Source: Bacteroidota bacterium (lineage in GTDB: Bacteria; Bacteroidota; Bacteroidia; Chitinophagales; Chitinophagaceae). From it: a stretch of 64,000 nt of DNA. The position numbers and the translations under genes are program-made. Where the stretch lies: assembly GCA_016868895.1 (NCBI GenBank), contig VGFK01000003.1, positions 124,001 through 188,000 of the forward strand, written 5' to 3'. A model generated the notes under the pieces. That model was not told the origin of the DNA. It worked only from the letters and a program-made list of their open reading frames with translations, and did no database searches. This document shows, piece after piece, positions 8,740 through 17,839 of the stretch. The stretch's first letter is position 1; each line of letters begins with the position of its first letter.

Positions 8740-9303
8740 ATGTCTGAAGAATTGCAGCACGGTATTCAAACGGCTTCGGGATCCATGGAGAAAGCGATTG
8801 CGCACCTCGAGGCAGAACTGGTCAAGATCAGGGCGGGCCGGGCCAACCCGCAAATGTTTGACGGGTTGACAGTCGACTACTACGGTTCACCTACTCCCAT
8901 CAATCAAGTGGGAAATATATCCGTCGCGGATGCACGGACCCTCACCATCCAGCCTTGGGAAAAGAATATGCTGCAACCCATTGAGCGGTCCATCATCGCC
9001 GCCAACATGGGCGTGACTCCTCAAAACGACGGAACCATCATTCGGATCTTCCTTCCACCGCTGACGGAAGAGCGTAGAAAAGAGATTGTCAAGCGGCTAC
9101 AGGCAGAAGGCGAGCATTCCAAAGTAGCCATCCGAAACATTCGCAGGGATGCCATCGAGCAAGTAAAAAAGTTACAGAAGAATGGATTGAGCGAAGATGC
9201 TGCTCAGGACGGTGAAAAAGACATTCAGGAGCTTACCAACAAATACATTGCCCTGGTGGAGAAACACCTGGCTGCTAAAGAAAAAGAGATCATGAGCGTC
9301 TGA
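8740..9303 (+). CDS. frr: Ribosome recycling factor
   Basis: A 187-residue protein of exactly the usual length that splits post-termination ribosomes together with EF-G. Recognisable segments are HLEAELVKIRAGRANPQMFDGL, the domain II hinge VDYYGSPTPINQVGNISV, and the C-terminal helix with RRDAIEQVKKLQKNGLSEDA. It starts at ATG 8740, about 20 nt after TAAATTCG, a near match to the -7 consensus. It abuts the convergent EamA gene with no gap. Confidence 0.97.
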   Translation: MSEELQHGIQTASGSMEKAIAHLEAELVKIRAGRANPQMFDGLTVDYYGSPTPINQVGNISVADARTLTIQPWEKNMLQPIERSIIAANMGVTPQNDGTIIRIFLPPLTEERRKEIVKRLQAEGEHSKVAIRNIRRDAIEQVKKLQKNGLSEDAAQDGEKDIQELTNKYIALVEKHLAAKEKEIMSV

Positions 9304-10158
9304 TCATTTGTTCGCCAGCCGAACCCCGATCAGAATGATGACCAAGCCCACCCATTGTCCTGCCGTTATGCTTTCATTGGACGTTAATCCCCATCCTATG
9401 GCAACAAAGGGAATGCCATAGGTAACCGTTGACGCAAAAACGGGTCCTGCTTTTTTCATCAAGGAATAAAATAAAATCGAAGCAACGCCGGTACCGACCA
9501 ACCCCAATGTGCCTGCGGCCAGCGTTCCCTGATTCCAATCGCCATTGGCCAAATGCGGATCGGTAAAATACCCTGTTGCCATCAATACCACCAGTGTGGG
9601 TACAATCAATGAACTGAATGCCAGTGAGGCAATGTGCATGGGAGCAATATTCTGAATGTATTTGTTGACCATGTTCACATTCAGGCCATAACAAATGGTG
9701 GCTCCGATGACAAACAGTGAGTAGGCGATATGGTCGAGGTTGATTCCTTTTTCTCCGTTCAGCAAAAGAATCAGCATGCCTCCAAAACCAATGACCATGC
9801 CGGCCCATTTGATCCAGGTGACCCGCATCTGAAAGAAAAAGGTACCCATTGCAACCGTTGAAATCGGTGTGAGGGCATTCAGAATACCGGCCAGCGAACT
9901 ATCGATCTTGGTCTGGGCCATGCAGAAAAAATAGGCAGGAAAAAATGTACCCAGGAAACCAGAAAGGATGATGGACCACAGCGCCTCTTTGGGCACCTCC
10001 CGATAGGCCTTGAAAACGAAGGGCAGCATGAATACACCGGCACACAGTATGCGGATAGAAGCTACCTGGTAAGGACTCATCGTTTCCAGTCCCTCTTTCA
10101 TCAGGATAAACGAACTGCCCCAGATCAAACAAAGTGCTGCGTATAGGATCCATTTCAT
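9304..10158 (-). CDS. EamA-family (drug/metabolite transporter) permease
   Basis: About 284 residues with ten predicted helices in two EamA repeats, beginning MKWILYAALCLIWGSSFILM and with the second repeat near LAGILNALTPISTVAMGTFFF. The start is placed at ATG 10158. The upstream extension in the track (MEFLPTFTVQFFRI) is not hydrophobic in the way expected and overlaps the scpA leader. These inner-membrane carriers export amino acids, purines or other metabolites, and the substrate is not predictable here. A second EamA gene is at 16.9 kb. Confidence 0.88.
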   Translation of the reverse strand: MKWILYAALCLIWGSSFILMKEGLETMSPYQVASIRILCAGVFMLPFVFKAYREVPKEALWSIILSGFLGTFFPAYFFCMAQTKIDSSLAGILNALTPISTVAMGTFFFQMRVTWIKWAGMVIGFGGMLILLLNGEKGINLDHIAYSLFVIGATICYGLNVNMVNKYIQNIAPMHIASLAFSSLIVPTLVVLMATGYFTDPHLANGDWNQGTLAAGTLGLVGTGVASILFYSLMKKAGPVFASTVTYGIPFVAIGWGLTSNESITAGQWVGLVIILIGVRLANK

Positions 10159-10230
10159 GATGCGGAAAAATTGGACTGTAAATGTCGGTAAAAATTCCAC
10201 CCTGTACCCTTTTGATTAACTTCCAATCCA

Positions 10231-10238
10231 TAAATTTG
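10231..10238 (+). promoter_or_regulatory. -7 box before scpA
   Basis: TAAATTTG, an exact TAnnTTTG match, with a TTTG at 10211-10214 as a possible -33 element (16 nt spacing, a little short). It lies inside the N-terminal extension of the track's ORF, which supports the downstream start. Confidence 0.5.
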
Positions 10239-10265
10239 TCGTTCCGCTTCACCAAAACCACTCCC

Positions 10266-11045
10266 TTGAATACAGCGACTTATCAGATACAGCTTCCTCA
10301 GTTTGAAGGTCCATTTGACCTCCTGCTTTTCTTCATTGAACGCGACGAACTGGACATCTATAATATTCCAATCAAAAAGATCATCGATGATTTCCTGATC
10401 TTTATCAAGCAATCAGAGGAAGACAATATTGAACTCAGCAGTGAATTCATCCTGTTCATCTCCACCTTGATGCGCATCAAAGCCAAACTGCTCTTACCCA
10501 GAAAAGAATTGGACGAGCACGGCAATGAAATCGATCCGCGTCAGGAGCTGATCGATAAAATCCTCGAATACAAGCGGTTCAAAGAAGCATCCCTGAAACT
10601 GGCAGAGCTGGAAAAAGAACGCATGTTCATGTTCCGTCGCGGAAACCTGCAGCAGGATTTGAACTCTGTGGGGGAAGAAGCGTCAGAGGGGACCGAAATT
10701 CAATCGATTTCCCTGTTCAAGCTCATGAAGGTGTTTGAAAAAGTCATGCAGCGTCTACACGACCGACAAAATGCGCCGCAACACGTGGTCTATCAATACA
10801 ACTATACCATGGAGGAAACCCGTGAGTTTGTATTGGGTGTTTGCTCAAAAGAGAAGACCCTATCGTTTGAAAAAATGTTCGATACCTGCCAAGACCGTGT
10901 TCACGCTATTTTTATTTTCCTTTCTGTTCTGGAACTGGTCCAGCAGCGTTTCATGACCATCATCGTTGGAGAGGGACGCAATAACTTCATCCTTGAATAC
11001 AACGAACACCGTTTTGAAGAGGAGATAGAAGCGCCTACTGAATGA
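10266..11045 (+). CDS. scpA: Segregation and condensation protein A
   Basis: A kleisin that closes the SMC-ScpAB condensin ring in chromosome segregation. The N-terminal block QIQLPQFEGPFDLLLFFIER and the SMC-binding helix region are typical, as is the acidic linker and the winged-helix C-terminus (SVLELVQQRFMTIIVGE). I choose TTG 10266, giving 259 residues, because the extra 28 residues from ATG 10182 are not conserved-looking and a -7 box lies at 10231-10238. scpB and smc are not in the window. The 3' end overlaps the convergent dxs by 11 nt. Confidence 0.9.
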   Translation: MNTATYQIQLPQFEGPFDLLLFFIERDELDIYNIPIKKIIDDFLIFIKQSEEDNIELSSEFILFISTLMRIKAKLLLPRKELDEHGNEIDPRQELIDKILEYKRFKEASLKLAELEKERMFMFRRGNLQQDLNSVGEEASEGTEIQSISLFKLMKVFEKVMQRLHDRQNAPQHVVYQYNYTMEETREFVLGVCSKEKTLSFEKMFDTCQDRVHAIFIFLSVLELVQQRFMTIIVGEGRNNFILEYNEHRFEEEIEAPTE

Positions 11046-12957
11046 CGTTTACCGCATCTTTCATCATGGCAATGGCCGTTTCCGCTATGGCTTGCGCGTC
11101 GTAGTGACACTCGCGGTGCAGTTCTTTTTGGGATCCGTGCTCCACAATCCGATCAGGTATGCCCAAGATGGTTACCTCTGCATGGTAATGGTGTTGTGCC
11201 ATGAATTCCAATACGGCTGATCCACATCCACCCATCACAGTGCCATCTTCCACGGTGATGATTTTGCTGTAGGTGCTGAATACTTCGTGCAACAGTTCTT
11301 CGTCGATCGGTTTCACAAACCGCATGTCGTAATGCGCAGGATGTATGCCTTCGGTTCTCAGGTTGCGTATGGCGGTGGCTGCAAAGTTTCCGGGGTGACC
11401 AAAACTGAGGATGGCAATATCTTTTCCTTCCTTCAACCGCCTACCTTTTCCAATAACAACGGGGGTCATCTCAGTTTTCCACTCCGGCATTACGCCTTCT
11501 CCACGGGGATAACGGATCACAAACGGCAGATTTGTTGAGTCCAACTGAGCAGTGTACATCAGATTCCGCAATTCTGATTCATTCATCGGAGATGAGATGA
11601 TCATATTCGGGATGCAGCGCATATAGGCGATATCGTAAACCCCATGATGGGTAGGACCATCATCGCCCACCAAACCGGCACGGTCCAGGCAAAAAATCAC
11701 TGGAAGTTTCTGAATCGCCACATCGTGCACCACTTGATCATACGCGCGTTGCATGAACGAAGAGTAGATGTTGCAGAATACTTTCAATCCCATGGTGGCC
11801 ATACCCGCACTCAGCGTCACAGCATGTTGTTCGCAGATGCCTACATCGATGGCACGGTCAGGCATTTCTTCCATCATCAACTTCAGGGATGAACCCGAGG
11901 GCATGGCAGGAGTGATGCCAAAAATCTTTTCGTTGTTTTTTGCCAGTTCGATGATGGTCTTTCCAAATACATCCTGGTATTTTGGAGGCTGTGGTGTTTC
12001 AAAGGTTTTTTTATAAATCTCTCCGGTTACTTTATCAAATAGTCCCGGTGCATGCCATTTGGTCTGGTCTTTTTCGGCGAGGGCATATCCTTTGCCCTTT
12101 GTAGTGATGATGTGCAGCAGTTTAGGTCCTGGTATGTCGCGAAGGTCAGCCAGGGTATCGACGAGTTTGGAAATGTTGTGGCCGTCGATGGGTCCGAAAT
12201 ACCGGAGCTTCATCGACTCAAACAGGTTGCTGCTTTTGGTCACAAATCCTTTGATGCTGTGTTCTAGTTTGGAAGCCATTTCCCGGGAAAAATTTCCGCC
12301 CACCGGCAACTTGCCCAGGGTTTTCCAGATATCGTCTTTGATTTTGTTGTAGGTATGGGAGGTCGTGATATCGGTCAGGTATTCGCGGAGCGATCCCACA
12401 TTGGGATCGATGCTCATGTTGTTATCGTTCAGGATCACGAGCAGGTCGCAATCGGCAACACCTGCGTGGTTCATTGCTTCAAACGCCATCCCGGCCGTCA
12501 TGGCTCCGTCGCCGATCACCGCGACTGATTTTCGGTCGTGCTCTCCTTTGTGTTTGGCGGCCAATGCCATACCCAACGCAGCGGAAATGGAGGTAGAGGA
12601 ATGGCCAACGCCGAAAGCGTCGTAGGGACTTTCACTTCGTTTCGGAAAGCCGCTCAATCCTCCATATTTACGATTGGTGGGAAATTCATCTCTTCTTCCG
12701 GTCAGTATTTTGTGTCCATATGCTTGATGTCCTACGTCCCACACCAATTGATCATAGGGCGCATTATAGATGTAATGGAGCGCAACGGTGAGCTCCACAA
12801 CTCCAAGGCTGGCGCCAAAGTGACCACCGTGGACACTCACCACATCGATGATGTACTGACGCAGCTCGTCACATACCTTATGCAGGTCCTCTTTTCCCAG
12901 CCGTTTGAGGTCGGCGGGACCATTCAATTGCTTCAGCAATGCACCGGGTTCGATCAT
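11035..12957 (-). CDS. dxs: 1-deoxy-D-xylulose-5-phosphate synthase
   Basis: A 640-residue thiamine diphosphate enzyme that condenses pyruvate and glyceraldehyde 3-phosphate, the first step of the non-mevalonate isoprenoid pathway. It has the pyrophosphate-binding motif GDGAMTAGMAFEAMNHAG near residue 147 with ILNDNNMSID, the middle-domain signature DVGICEQHAVTLSAGMA, and YPRGEG in the C-terminal half. Length is normal. Its leader carries a terminator-like hairpin (see separate entry). Confidence 0.97.
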   Translation of the reverse strand: MIEPGALLKQLNGPADLKRLGKEDLHKVCDELRQYIIDVVSVHGGHFGASLGVVELTVALHYIYNAPYDQLVWDVGHQAYGHKILTGRRDEFPTNRKYGGLSGFPKRSESPYDAFGVGHSSTSISAALGMALAAKHKGEHDRKSVAVIGDGAMTAGMAFEAMNHAGVADCDLLVILNDNNMSIDPNVGSLREYLTDITTSHTYNKIKDDIWKTLGKLPVGGNFSREMASKLEHSIKGFVTKSSNLFESMKLRYFGPIDGHNISKLVDTLADLRDIPGPKLLHIITTKGKGYALAEKDQTKWHAPGLFDKVTGEIYKKTFETPQPPKYQDVFGKTIIELAKNNEKIFGITPAMPSGSSLKLMMEEMPDRAIDVGICEQHAVTLSAGMATMGLKVFCNIYSSFMQRAYDQVVHDVAIQKLPVIFCLDRAGLVGDDGPTHHGVYDIAYMRCIPNMIISSPMNESELRNLMYTAQLDSTNLPFVIRYPRGEGVMPEWKTEMTPVVIGKGRRLKEGKDIAILSFGHPGNFAATAIRNLRTEGIHPAHYDMRFVKPIDEELLHEVFSTYSKIITVEDGTVMGGCGSAVLEFMAQHHYHAEVTILGIPDRIVEHGSQKELHRECHYDAQAIAETAIAMMKDAVNVIQ

Positions 12958-12980
12958 AGAAAAGCCTTTGAATTACAAAC

Positions 12981-13010
12981 AAAAGGCCCGGTGAATTGTT
13001 CGAGCCTTTT
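12981..13010 (-). promoter_or_regulatory. Hairpin with T-rich tail in dxs leader
   Basis: Read on the minus strand, AAAAGGCTCG (13010-13001) pairs with CGGGCCTTTT (12990-12981): 10 bp with one G.U, and a 10-nt loop. It is followed by GTTTG and starts about 24 nt before the dxs ATG. A likely -7 variant TAACTTTA lies at 13026-13033, so the hairpin sits inside the predicted 5' leader. The gene upstream is divergent, so it is not the terminator of a preceding gene. On the plus strand it also ends in five T residues. Confidence 0.5.
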
Positions 13011-13105
13011 TGCTGAAAAGCGGTATAAAGTTAATCAAAATACCCGCCAATCAACCCGCCCACTGGCCTCTGGTCAAAAAAAAGGATGCTATATCAATCA
13101 TTGCT

Positions 13106-13113
13106 ATAGTTTT
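13106..13113 (+). promoter_or_regulatory. -7 box before the LytS-like kinase
   Basis: TAGTTTTG (TAnnTTTG) ends only 5 nt before ATG 13119, predicting a leaderless or nearly leaderless mRNA. Confidence 0.55.
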
Positions 13114-13118
13114 GAGCC

Positions 13119-14168
13119 ATGTACAACCGGTTCAACAGCATCTCCAAATACTGGCTGTTTCAGTCGCTAGGCTGGGGCGTCTTCATCGCCATCAACCTGT
13201 TTTTTGCCTTCACCTACAACACCATGGATGAGGTGAACGTATTGCGATTGGCGGTGTATGTTACGCTGGGCGTTTTGACTACCCATATCATGCGGATGGC
13301 CTATGGTGCAATCCGCTGGCTGAACAGGCCCATCAATCTTCAACTGATTGGGTTTGCATTGTTTTCCATTGCTTTTGGTTTGGGATTTGGACTTCTTGAT
13401 ATGTTGGCGGCTGTTGAATTGTCGCTGGAAACACCTCAGGAATTGAAGCTGAGTTTGTGGCAAAAGGTTTTTGCAAATGCATTCAATGCTATTTCAGTGA
13501 TCTTCGTGTGGAATGGTATTTATTTCATTTATCATTATGTAGCGCAGGCCCGCCAAAATCAACTCGATAATTTGAAATTAGAAGCACTGGTGAAGTCGCT
13601 CGAATTGAAAACGATCAAGTCCCATATTAATCCCCACTTCATTTTCAATGCACTCAATAGCATCCGAGCTTTGATCGATGAAGATCCTATCAGGGCCCGT
13701 AAAGCCATCACTGCGCTGAGCAACATCCTTCGCTCCAGCATGATTTCCGATCAACAGGAGCTGATTCCATTGGAAAAGGAAATGGACATTGTAAAGGATT
13801 ATCTTAACCTGGAATTGATTCGGTTTGAGGATCGGCTAAAGGTAACCTACGACATCGATGAAGAAACGCTGGATCATCCCATTCCTCCTATGATGCTGCA
13901 AACACTGGTGGAAAATGCAATCAAGCACGGCATCGGCAAGTCGGTCACCAGCGGTGAAATTCGCATTGCCTCTGCCGACCAGTTGCAGTCGTATCAGCTT
14001 TCCGTGACCAACACTGGAACGCTATTCAACAATGGAGATAAGGAAGGATTTGGTTTACAGAGCACATCCAATCGGCTCAGCCTCTTATTCGGCGAACGCG
14101 CGTCGTTTCGAATTGCGCAAAAAGACGATCAACACGTGGAGGCTCATTTGTCTATTCCCTTGAATTAA
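13119..14168 (+). CDS. LytS-type sensor histidine kinase (His_kinase family)
   Basis: A 349-residue membrane kinase. Four hydrophobic segments occupy residues 10-145 with short loops, followed by a coiled linker and the PF06580-type transfer region KSHINPHFIFNALNSI. Its phospho-acceptor His is near residue 168. The C-terminal ATPase has the N-box LVENAIKHGIGK and a glycine box GFGLQSTSNRL. The signal sensed is unknown. It is cotranscribed with the LytTR regulator 10 nt downstream, its obvious partner. Confidence 0.93.
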   Translation: MYNRFNSISKYWLFQSLGWGVFIAINLFFAFTYNTMDEVNVLRLAVYVTLGVLTTHIMRMAYGAIRWLNRPINLQLIGFALFSIAFGLGFGLLDMLAAVELSLETPQELKLSLWQKVFANAFNAISVIFVWNGIYFIYHYVAQARQNQLDNLKLEALVKSLELKTIKSHINPHFIFNALNSIRALIDEDPIRARKAITALSNILRSSMISDQQELIPLEKEMDIVKDYLNLELIRFEDRLKVTYDIDEETLDHPIPPMMLQTLVENAIKHGIGKSVTSGEIRIASADQLQSYQLSVTNTGTLFNNGDKEGFGLQSTSNRLSLLFGERASFRIAQKDDQHVEAHLSIPLN

Positions 14169-14177
14169 CATTGAACC

Positions 14178-14915
14178 ATGAGAAAACGGGCTATCATAAT
14201 CGACGACGAACGCCTAGCGCGCAATGAGTTAAAGAAATTACTCTCTGAATTTGATGAGATAGAAGTGATTGCAGAGGCTTCAAACGCCGATGAGGCCATT
14301 TGTCTGATTGAGTCGCATCAGCCGGATCTAATTTTCCTGGATATCCAGATGCCGGCAAAAACCGGATTTGAACTTCTTACCGAGCTGGAGCGTTCACCAC
14401 AGGTGATTTTCACCACAGCACACGATGAGTACGCGCTCAAGGCCTTTGAGGTAAATGCTTTGGATTATTTACTCAAGCCTATCGACCCCATACGCTTATC
14501 GGACGCAGTTCAAAAAATTCTCACGGTTGAAGAGCGGGAGGAGTTGGATGAAGGGATAAAAGAGGAGAACAGGGGAATTTTGAGTGATAACGACCAAGTG
14601 TTTGTGAAAGATGGCGAAAAATGCTGGTTTGTGAAATTATCGGATGTCCGATTGTTTGAGTCCGTTGGGAATTACGCCCGTCTATTTTTTGGTCCCAATC
14701 GTCCCCTGATATTAAAGTCGCTTAACTCGCTCGAAGAGCGCCTGGATACCAAGACCTTTTTCAGGGCCAACCGAAAGCACATTGTCAACATGAAAATGAT
14801 CGAAAAGGTGGAGCCGTTTTTTAACGGGGGACTCCTGTTGGAGATTCGGGGCGGCGAAAAGATTGAGGTCTCGCGCCGACAAACCGTTCGGTTCAAGGAA
14901 ATGATGAGCCTCTGA
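14178..14915 (+). CDS. LytTR-family response regulator
   Basis: 245 residues: receiver domain 1-120 with the acidic pair near the N-terminus (IIDDERLAR), phospho-acceptor Asp near residue 55 in LIFLDIQMPAKTGFELL and conserved Lys in YLLKPIDP. A LytTR DNA-binding domain covers residues 140-245 (FFRANRKHIVNMKMIEKV). Such regulators bind short direct repeats. It partners the kinase 10 nt upstream. Target genes cannot be told from the window. Confidence 0.94.
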   Translation: MRKRAIIIDDERLARNELKKLLSEFDEIEVIAEASNADEAICLIESHQPDLIFLDIQMPAKTGFELLTELERSPQVIFTTAHDEYALKAFEVNALDYLLKPIDPIRLSDAVQKILTVEEREELDEGIKEENRGILSDNDQVFVKDGEKCWFVKLSDVRLFESVGNYARLFFGPNRPLILKSLNSLEERLDTKTFFRANRKHIVNMKMIEKVEPFFNGGLLLEIRGGEKIEVSRRQTVRFKEMMSL

Positions 14916-14926
14916 TCCTTTTCGGT

Positions 14927-14934
14927 TATTTTTG
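14927..14934 (+). promoter_or_regulatory. -7 box before the DUF3109 gene
   Basis: TATTTTTG (TAnnTTTG) ends 14 nt before the GTG start at 14949, so this gene may have its own promoter after the two-component operon. Confidence 0.55.
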
Positions 14935-14948
14935 CAGAAAGAAGTAGG

Positions 14949-15539
14949 GTGATTGTAATTGACAACATACTGTTGAGTGATGACATTGTTGAGGAGCAGT
15001 TTGTCTGCGATCTCACCAAATGCAAAGGAGGATGCTGTAAAGACGGTGATGCGGGTGCCCCTTTGACAGAAGCCGAATTGGATGAAGTGCTGCGGGCATA
15101 TGAAAAAGTAAAACACCTGATGACCGAGGAAGGAATTGCAACAGTTGAAGCGGAAGGGAAATACCGTTACGATAAAGAATTTGGATGGGTTACACCTACG
15201 GTCAACAACACCATTTGCGCTTATGGATTTCGCGATAAGAAAGGAGTTATTCAATGTGCATTTGAAGTGGCATACACTGCTGGATTGATCAAGTGGAAAA
15301 AACCCATTTCCTGTCACCTTTATCCCATCAAAATGAAAAAGAGCCGGTATTCCGGTCATCATTTACTCAACTATGAACCGAGGGAAGACATGTGCAGTCC
15401 CGCTTGCGCACTGGGAGCCCAATTAAAAGTTCCGGTTTATTCATTTCTCAAAGAACCGTTGGTGCGTGCATTTGGAAAAGAGTTTTATTCGGCACTGGAG
15501 GCGGTTGCAAACGATTATACTACGGCACAGAAAAAATAA
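14949..15539 (+). CDS. DUF3109 family cysteine-rich protein
   Basis: 196 residues, GTG start. The cysteine pattern (CDLTKCKGGCCKDGDAG near residue 20, then single Cys at ICAYGF, IQCAF and SCHLYPIK, and CSPACALG) matches the Bacteroidota DUF3109 / YkgJ-like group thought to bind a metal or Fe-S cluster. The function is not established. It sits 33 nt after the LytTR gene and 18 nt before LutB, suggesting expression with the Fe-S protein. Confidence 0.85.
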   Translation: MIVIDNILLSDDIVEEQFVCDLTKCKGGCCKDGDAGAPLTEAELDEVLRAYEKVKHLMTEEGIATVEAEGKYRYDKEFGWVTPTVNNTICAYGFRDKKGVIQCAFEVAYTAGLIKWKKPISCHLYPIKMKKSRYSGHHLLNYEPREDMCSPACALGAQLKVPVYSFLKEPLVRAFGKEFYSALEAVANDYTTAQKK

Positions 15540-15557
15540 ATACAACCAATTCAAGCG

Positions 15558-16934
15558 ATGAGCGTATCTACCGTTTTCAAAGAAAAGAGTTTTGTAAAGG
15601 CCAAGGATTTGGACCACCGCAAGAAGATCAATTACAACATTGGTAAATACAATTCAGTAGTCCCCATCGGCAAGCGGCAGTTCAACAATGTGGATCTTGC
15701 CAGAGAGAAGGCAAAGAATGCCAAATGGAAAGCGCTGGATAATCTGGATGAACAACTCGAACGCTTTGAGCGAAACTTTTTGGCAAATGGTGGTAAAGTC
15801 ATTTGGGCTGCAACGGTCGAGCAGGCCTGTGAAGCGGTGTTGAGAATCTGCCGGGAAAAGCAATGCAAGACCTTGGTGAAGAGCAAGAGCATGGTGACGG
15901 AAGAGATTCTTCTCAATGATTTTCTGAAGCAGCACAACATTGAAAGCATTGAAACAGATTTAGGGGAGTACATTCAACAGTTGGATGATGAGCCTCCCTA
16001 TCATATTGTAACACCAGCCATGCACAAAAGCAAGGAGGATGTAGCTCGTGTTTTTCATGATCATTTGGGGACTCCCATGGATTTATCACCAGAGGAACTC
16101 ACTCTTGTGGCCCGGGAAAAGTTACGCAGAAAGTATGCGGAGGCAGAGGTAGGCATTACCGGCGCCAATTTTATCATCCCGGAAACCGGAAGCATAGCCA
16201 TCACAGAGAACGAGGGCAATGCGCGCCTCAGTGCGGCATGGCCCAAGACGCATATTGTAATTACCGGAATTGAAAAGGTGATTCCGCAGTTAAGCGATCT
16301 TTCGCTTTTTTGGCCCTTGCTGGCAACGTTTGGAACGGGTCAGCAGGTGACGGTCTACAATTCCATTGTCAGTGGTCCCCGTCGTGGATCGGAAGAAAAT
16401 GGTCCCGATGAAATGTACGTGATCTTATTGGACAATGGCCGCACCAACATCCTGAAGGATCCTACTGCCCGTGAAAGTTTGTATTGCATCCGTTGCGGAG
16501 CTTGTCTGAATGCTTGTCCCGTATATAAAAATGTAGGCGGTCACAATTATGGAACTACGTACAGTGGTCCCATTGGCAGTGTGATTACTCCCCACTTGCG
16601 TGAACTGGGGGAGTGGAAGCATTTGAGCCATGCTTCTTCGCTGTGTGGAAACTGTACAGAAGTGTGTGCAGTGAAAATTAACCTGCATGAACTGCTGTTG
16701 TATAATCGTAGGGAAGCTGTGCGAACCGGCAACGGTGAAATCCTGGAAAAAATGGCCTGGTCCATTTGGCAACAGGCCATGTTGTTCAGGCCATCCATGG
16801 ACCTGGGGAACAGCAAGGTAAAAAATTGGGTCGTGAACAAACTGTTCAAGGGCTGGGTTCGCAACCGAGCCGAACTCAAGTTTCCCGAAAAAACATTTCG
16901 TCAGCTATGGATGGAACAGCATCCTAGCGCTTAA
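15558..16934 (+). CDS. lutB: LutB-like LUD-domain iron-sulfur protein
   Basis: 458 residues. An N-terminal LUD domain (residues ~60-290, with the segment GITGANFIIPETGSIAITEN) is followed by two 4Fe-4S ferredoxin motifs, CIRCGACLNACP near 310 and CGNCTEVC near 361. In Bacillus, LutABC oxidises L-lactate, with LutB the electron-transfer subunit. A lutC-like gene is 40 kb away at 56.5 kb, and no lutA-type subunit is in the window. The 3' end overlaps the convergent EamA gene by 11 nt. Confidence 0.92.
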   Translation: MSVSTVFKEKSFVKAKDLDHRKKINYNIGKYNSVVPIGKRQFNNVDLAREKAKNAKWKALDNLDEQLERFERNFLANGGKVIWAATVEQACEAVLRICREKQCKTLVKSKSMVTEEILLNDFLKQHNIESIETDLGEYIQQLDDEPPYHIVTPAMHKSKEDVARVFHDHLGTPMDLSPEELTLVAREKLRRKYAEAEVGITGANFIIPETGSIAITENEGNARLSAAWPKTHIVITGIEKVIPQLSDLSLFWPLLATFGTGQQVTVYNSIVSGPRRGSEENGPDEMYVILLDNGRTNILKDPTARESLYCIRCGACLNACPVYKNVGGHNYGTTYSGPIGSVITPHLRELGEWKHLSHASSLCGNCTEVCAVKINLHELLLYNRREAVRTGNGEILEKMAWSIWQQAMLFRPSMDLGNSKVKNWVVNKLFKGWVRNRAELKFPEKTFRQLWMEQHPSA

Positions 16935-17829
16935 AGCTGGAATTAACCAGGTAGATACCGACCAGGGTGATCAAGGTTCCGGTTATGATATAGATCGTTA
17001 GTTTCTCGTGCATGAGCAAATCCCCCAACAGAATGGCAACGATGGGATTGATATAGGAGTGAATGGATACCAGTGTTGCAGGCAGCCGCTTCAACGCATA
17101 GATATACGCTCCAAAAGCGAGTACCGATCCGATGATGATCAAGTAGGCAATCGACAACCAGGCGTTTGCTGGAACGTTGTCGTACGATACAAACCGACCT
17201 GACGCATAAGATATTGTGTTGAGCAGCACTCCACTGATGAACATTTGCCAACCGAGTGAAAAATACGGATCGATGTGCTCCGATTGTTTTACAGTCAGCA
17301 GCGTTGCAATTGCCCAAGTGATGCTGGAGATTGAGCCAAATAGAATACCGAGCCACAGGTCGGTATCCATTATTTTTTGATAGAATTCAAAAAAGGTGAC
17401 CACAACACCTGCAAAACCCAGCACTATGCCGATGATGGTCAGGGGTTTAAAAATGGCCTTTTTTACAAAAACAAAGGAGAACACCACCACCCAGATCGGG
17501 CTCAATGCACCAACCACTGCTCCCAGTCCGCTGGGCATGTACACAATCGACAACACGCTGAGTCCATTGCTGAGTACGAACATGAGCACCGACATCCAAA
17601 TCAATCGGAACCAATGATTTCGTGTGGGAACCATGCGCTTGTACAGGAGAAAGAAGAGAACGTAGATGCCCCCACCGATCAAGTGACGCAGTCCTGATAA
17701 TTGCAATGCAGGAATATACTGCACCCCCACTTTCGAAGCCATCCAGGTTGTTCCCCAAAGAATGGACACCAGTCCCACAGCAATCAAGGCATTGGTTCTG
17801 GATGAAGGGGAAGAAGCGGAACCCTGCAC
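16924..17829 (-). CDS. EamA-family (drug/metabolite transporter) permease
   Basis: 301 residues with ten hydrophobic helices in two EamA repeats, beginning TNALIAVGLVSILWGTTWMA and with the second repeat near SSITWAIATLLTVKQ. It has a GTG start 10 nt after the purH stop, so it is the last gene of a comEC-purH-EamA run. The link to purine synthesis might hint at nucleobase or purine export, but that is a guess. Paralogue of the gene at 9.3 kb. Confidence 0.87.
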   Translation of the reverse strand: MQGSASSPSSRTNALIAVGLVSILWGTTWMASKVGVQYIPALQLSGLRHLIGGGIYVLFFLLYKRMVPTRNHWFRLIWMSVLMFVLSNGLSVLSIVYMPSGLGAVVGALSPIWVVVFSFVFVKKAIFKPLTIIGIVLGFAGVVVTFFEFYQKIMDTDLWLGILFGSISSITWAIATLLTVKQSEHIDPYFSLGWQMFISGVLLNTISYASGRFVSYDNVPANAWLSIAYLIIIGSVLAFGAYIYALKRLPATLVSIHSYINPIVAILLGDLLMHEKLTIYIITGTLITLVGIYLVNSSFKR

Positions 17830-17839
17830 GATGAGAACG

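Noticed and set aside
17377-17697. His/Asn-rich plus-strand ORFs opposite the EamA gene
   Set aside because: The composition is the complement of hydrophobic transmembrane codons, so this is a shadow frame.
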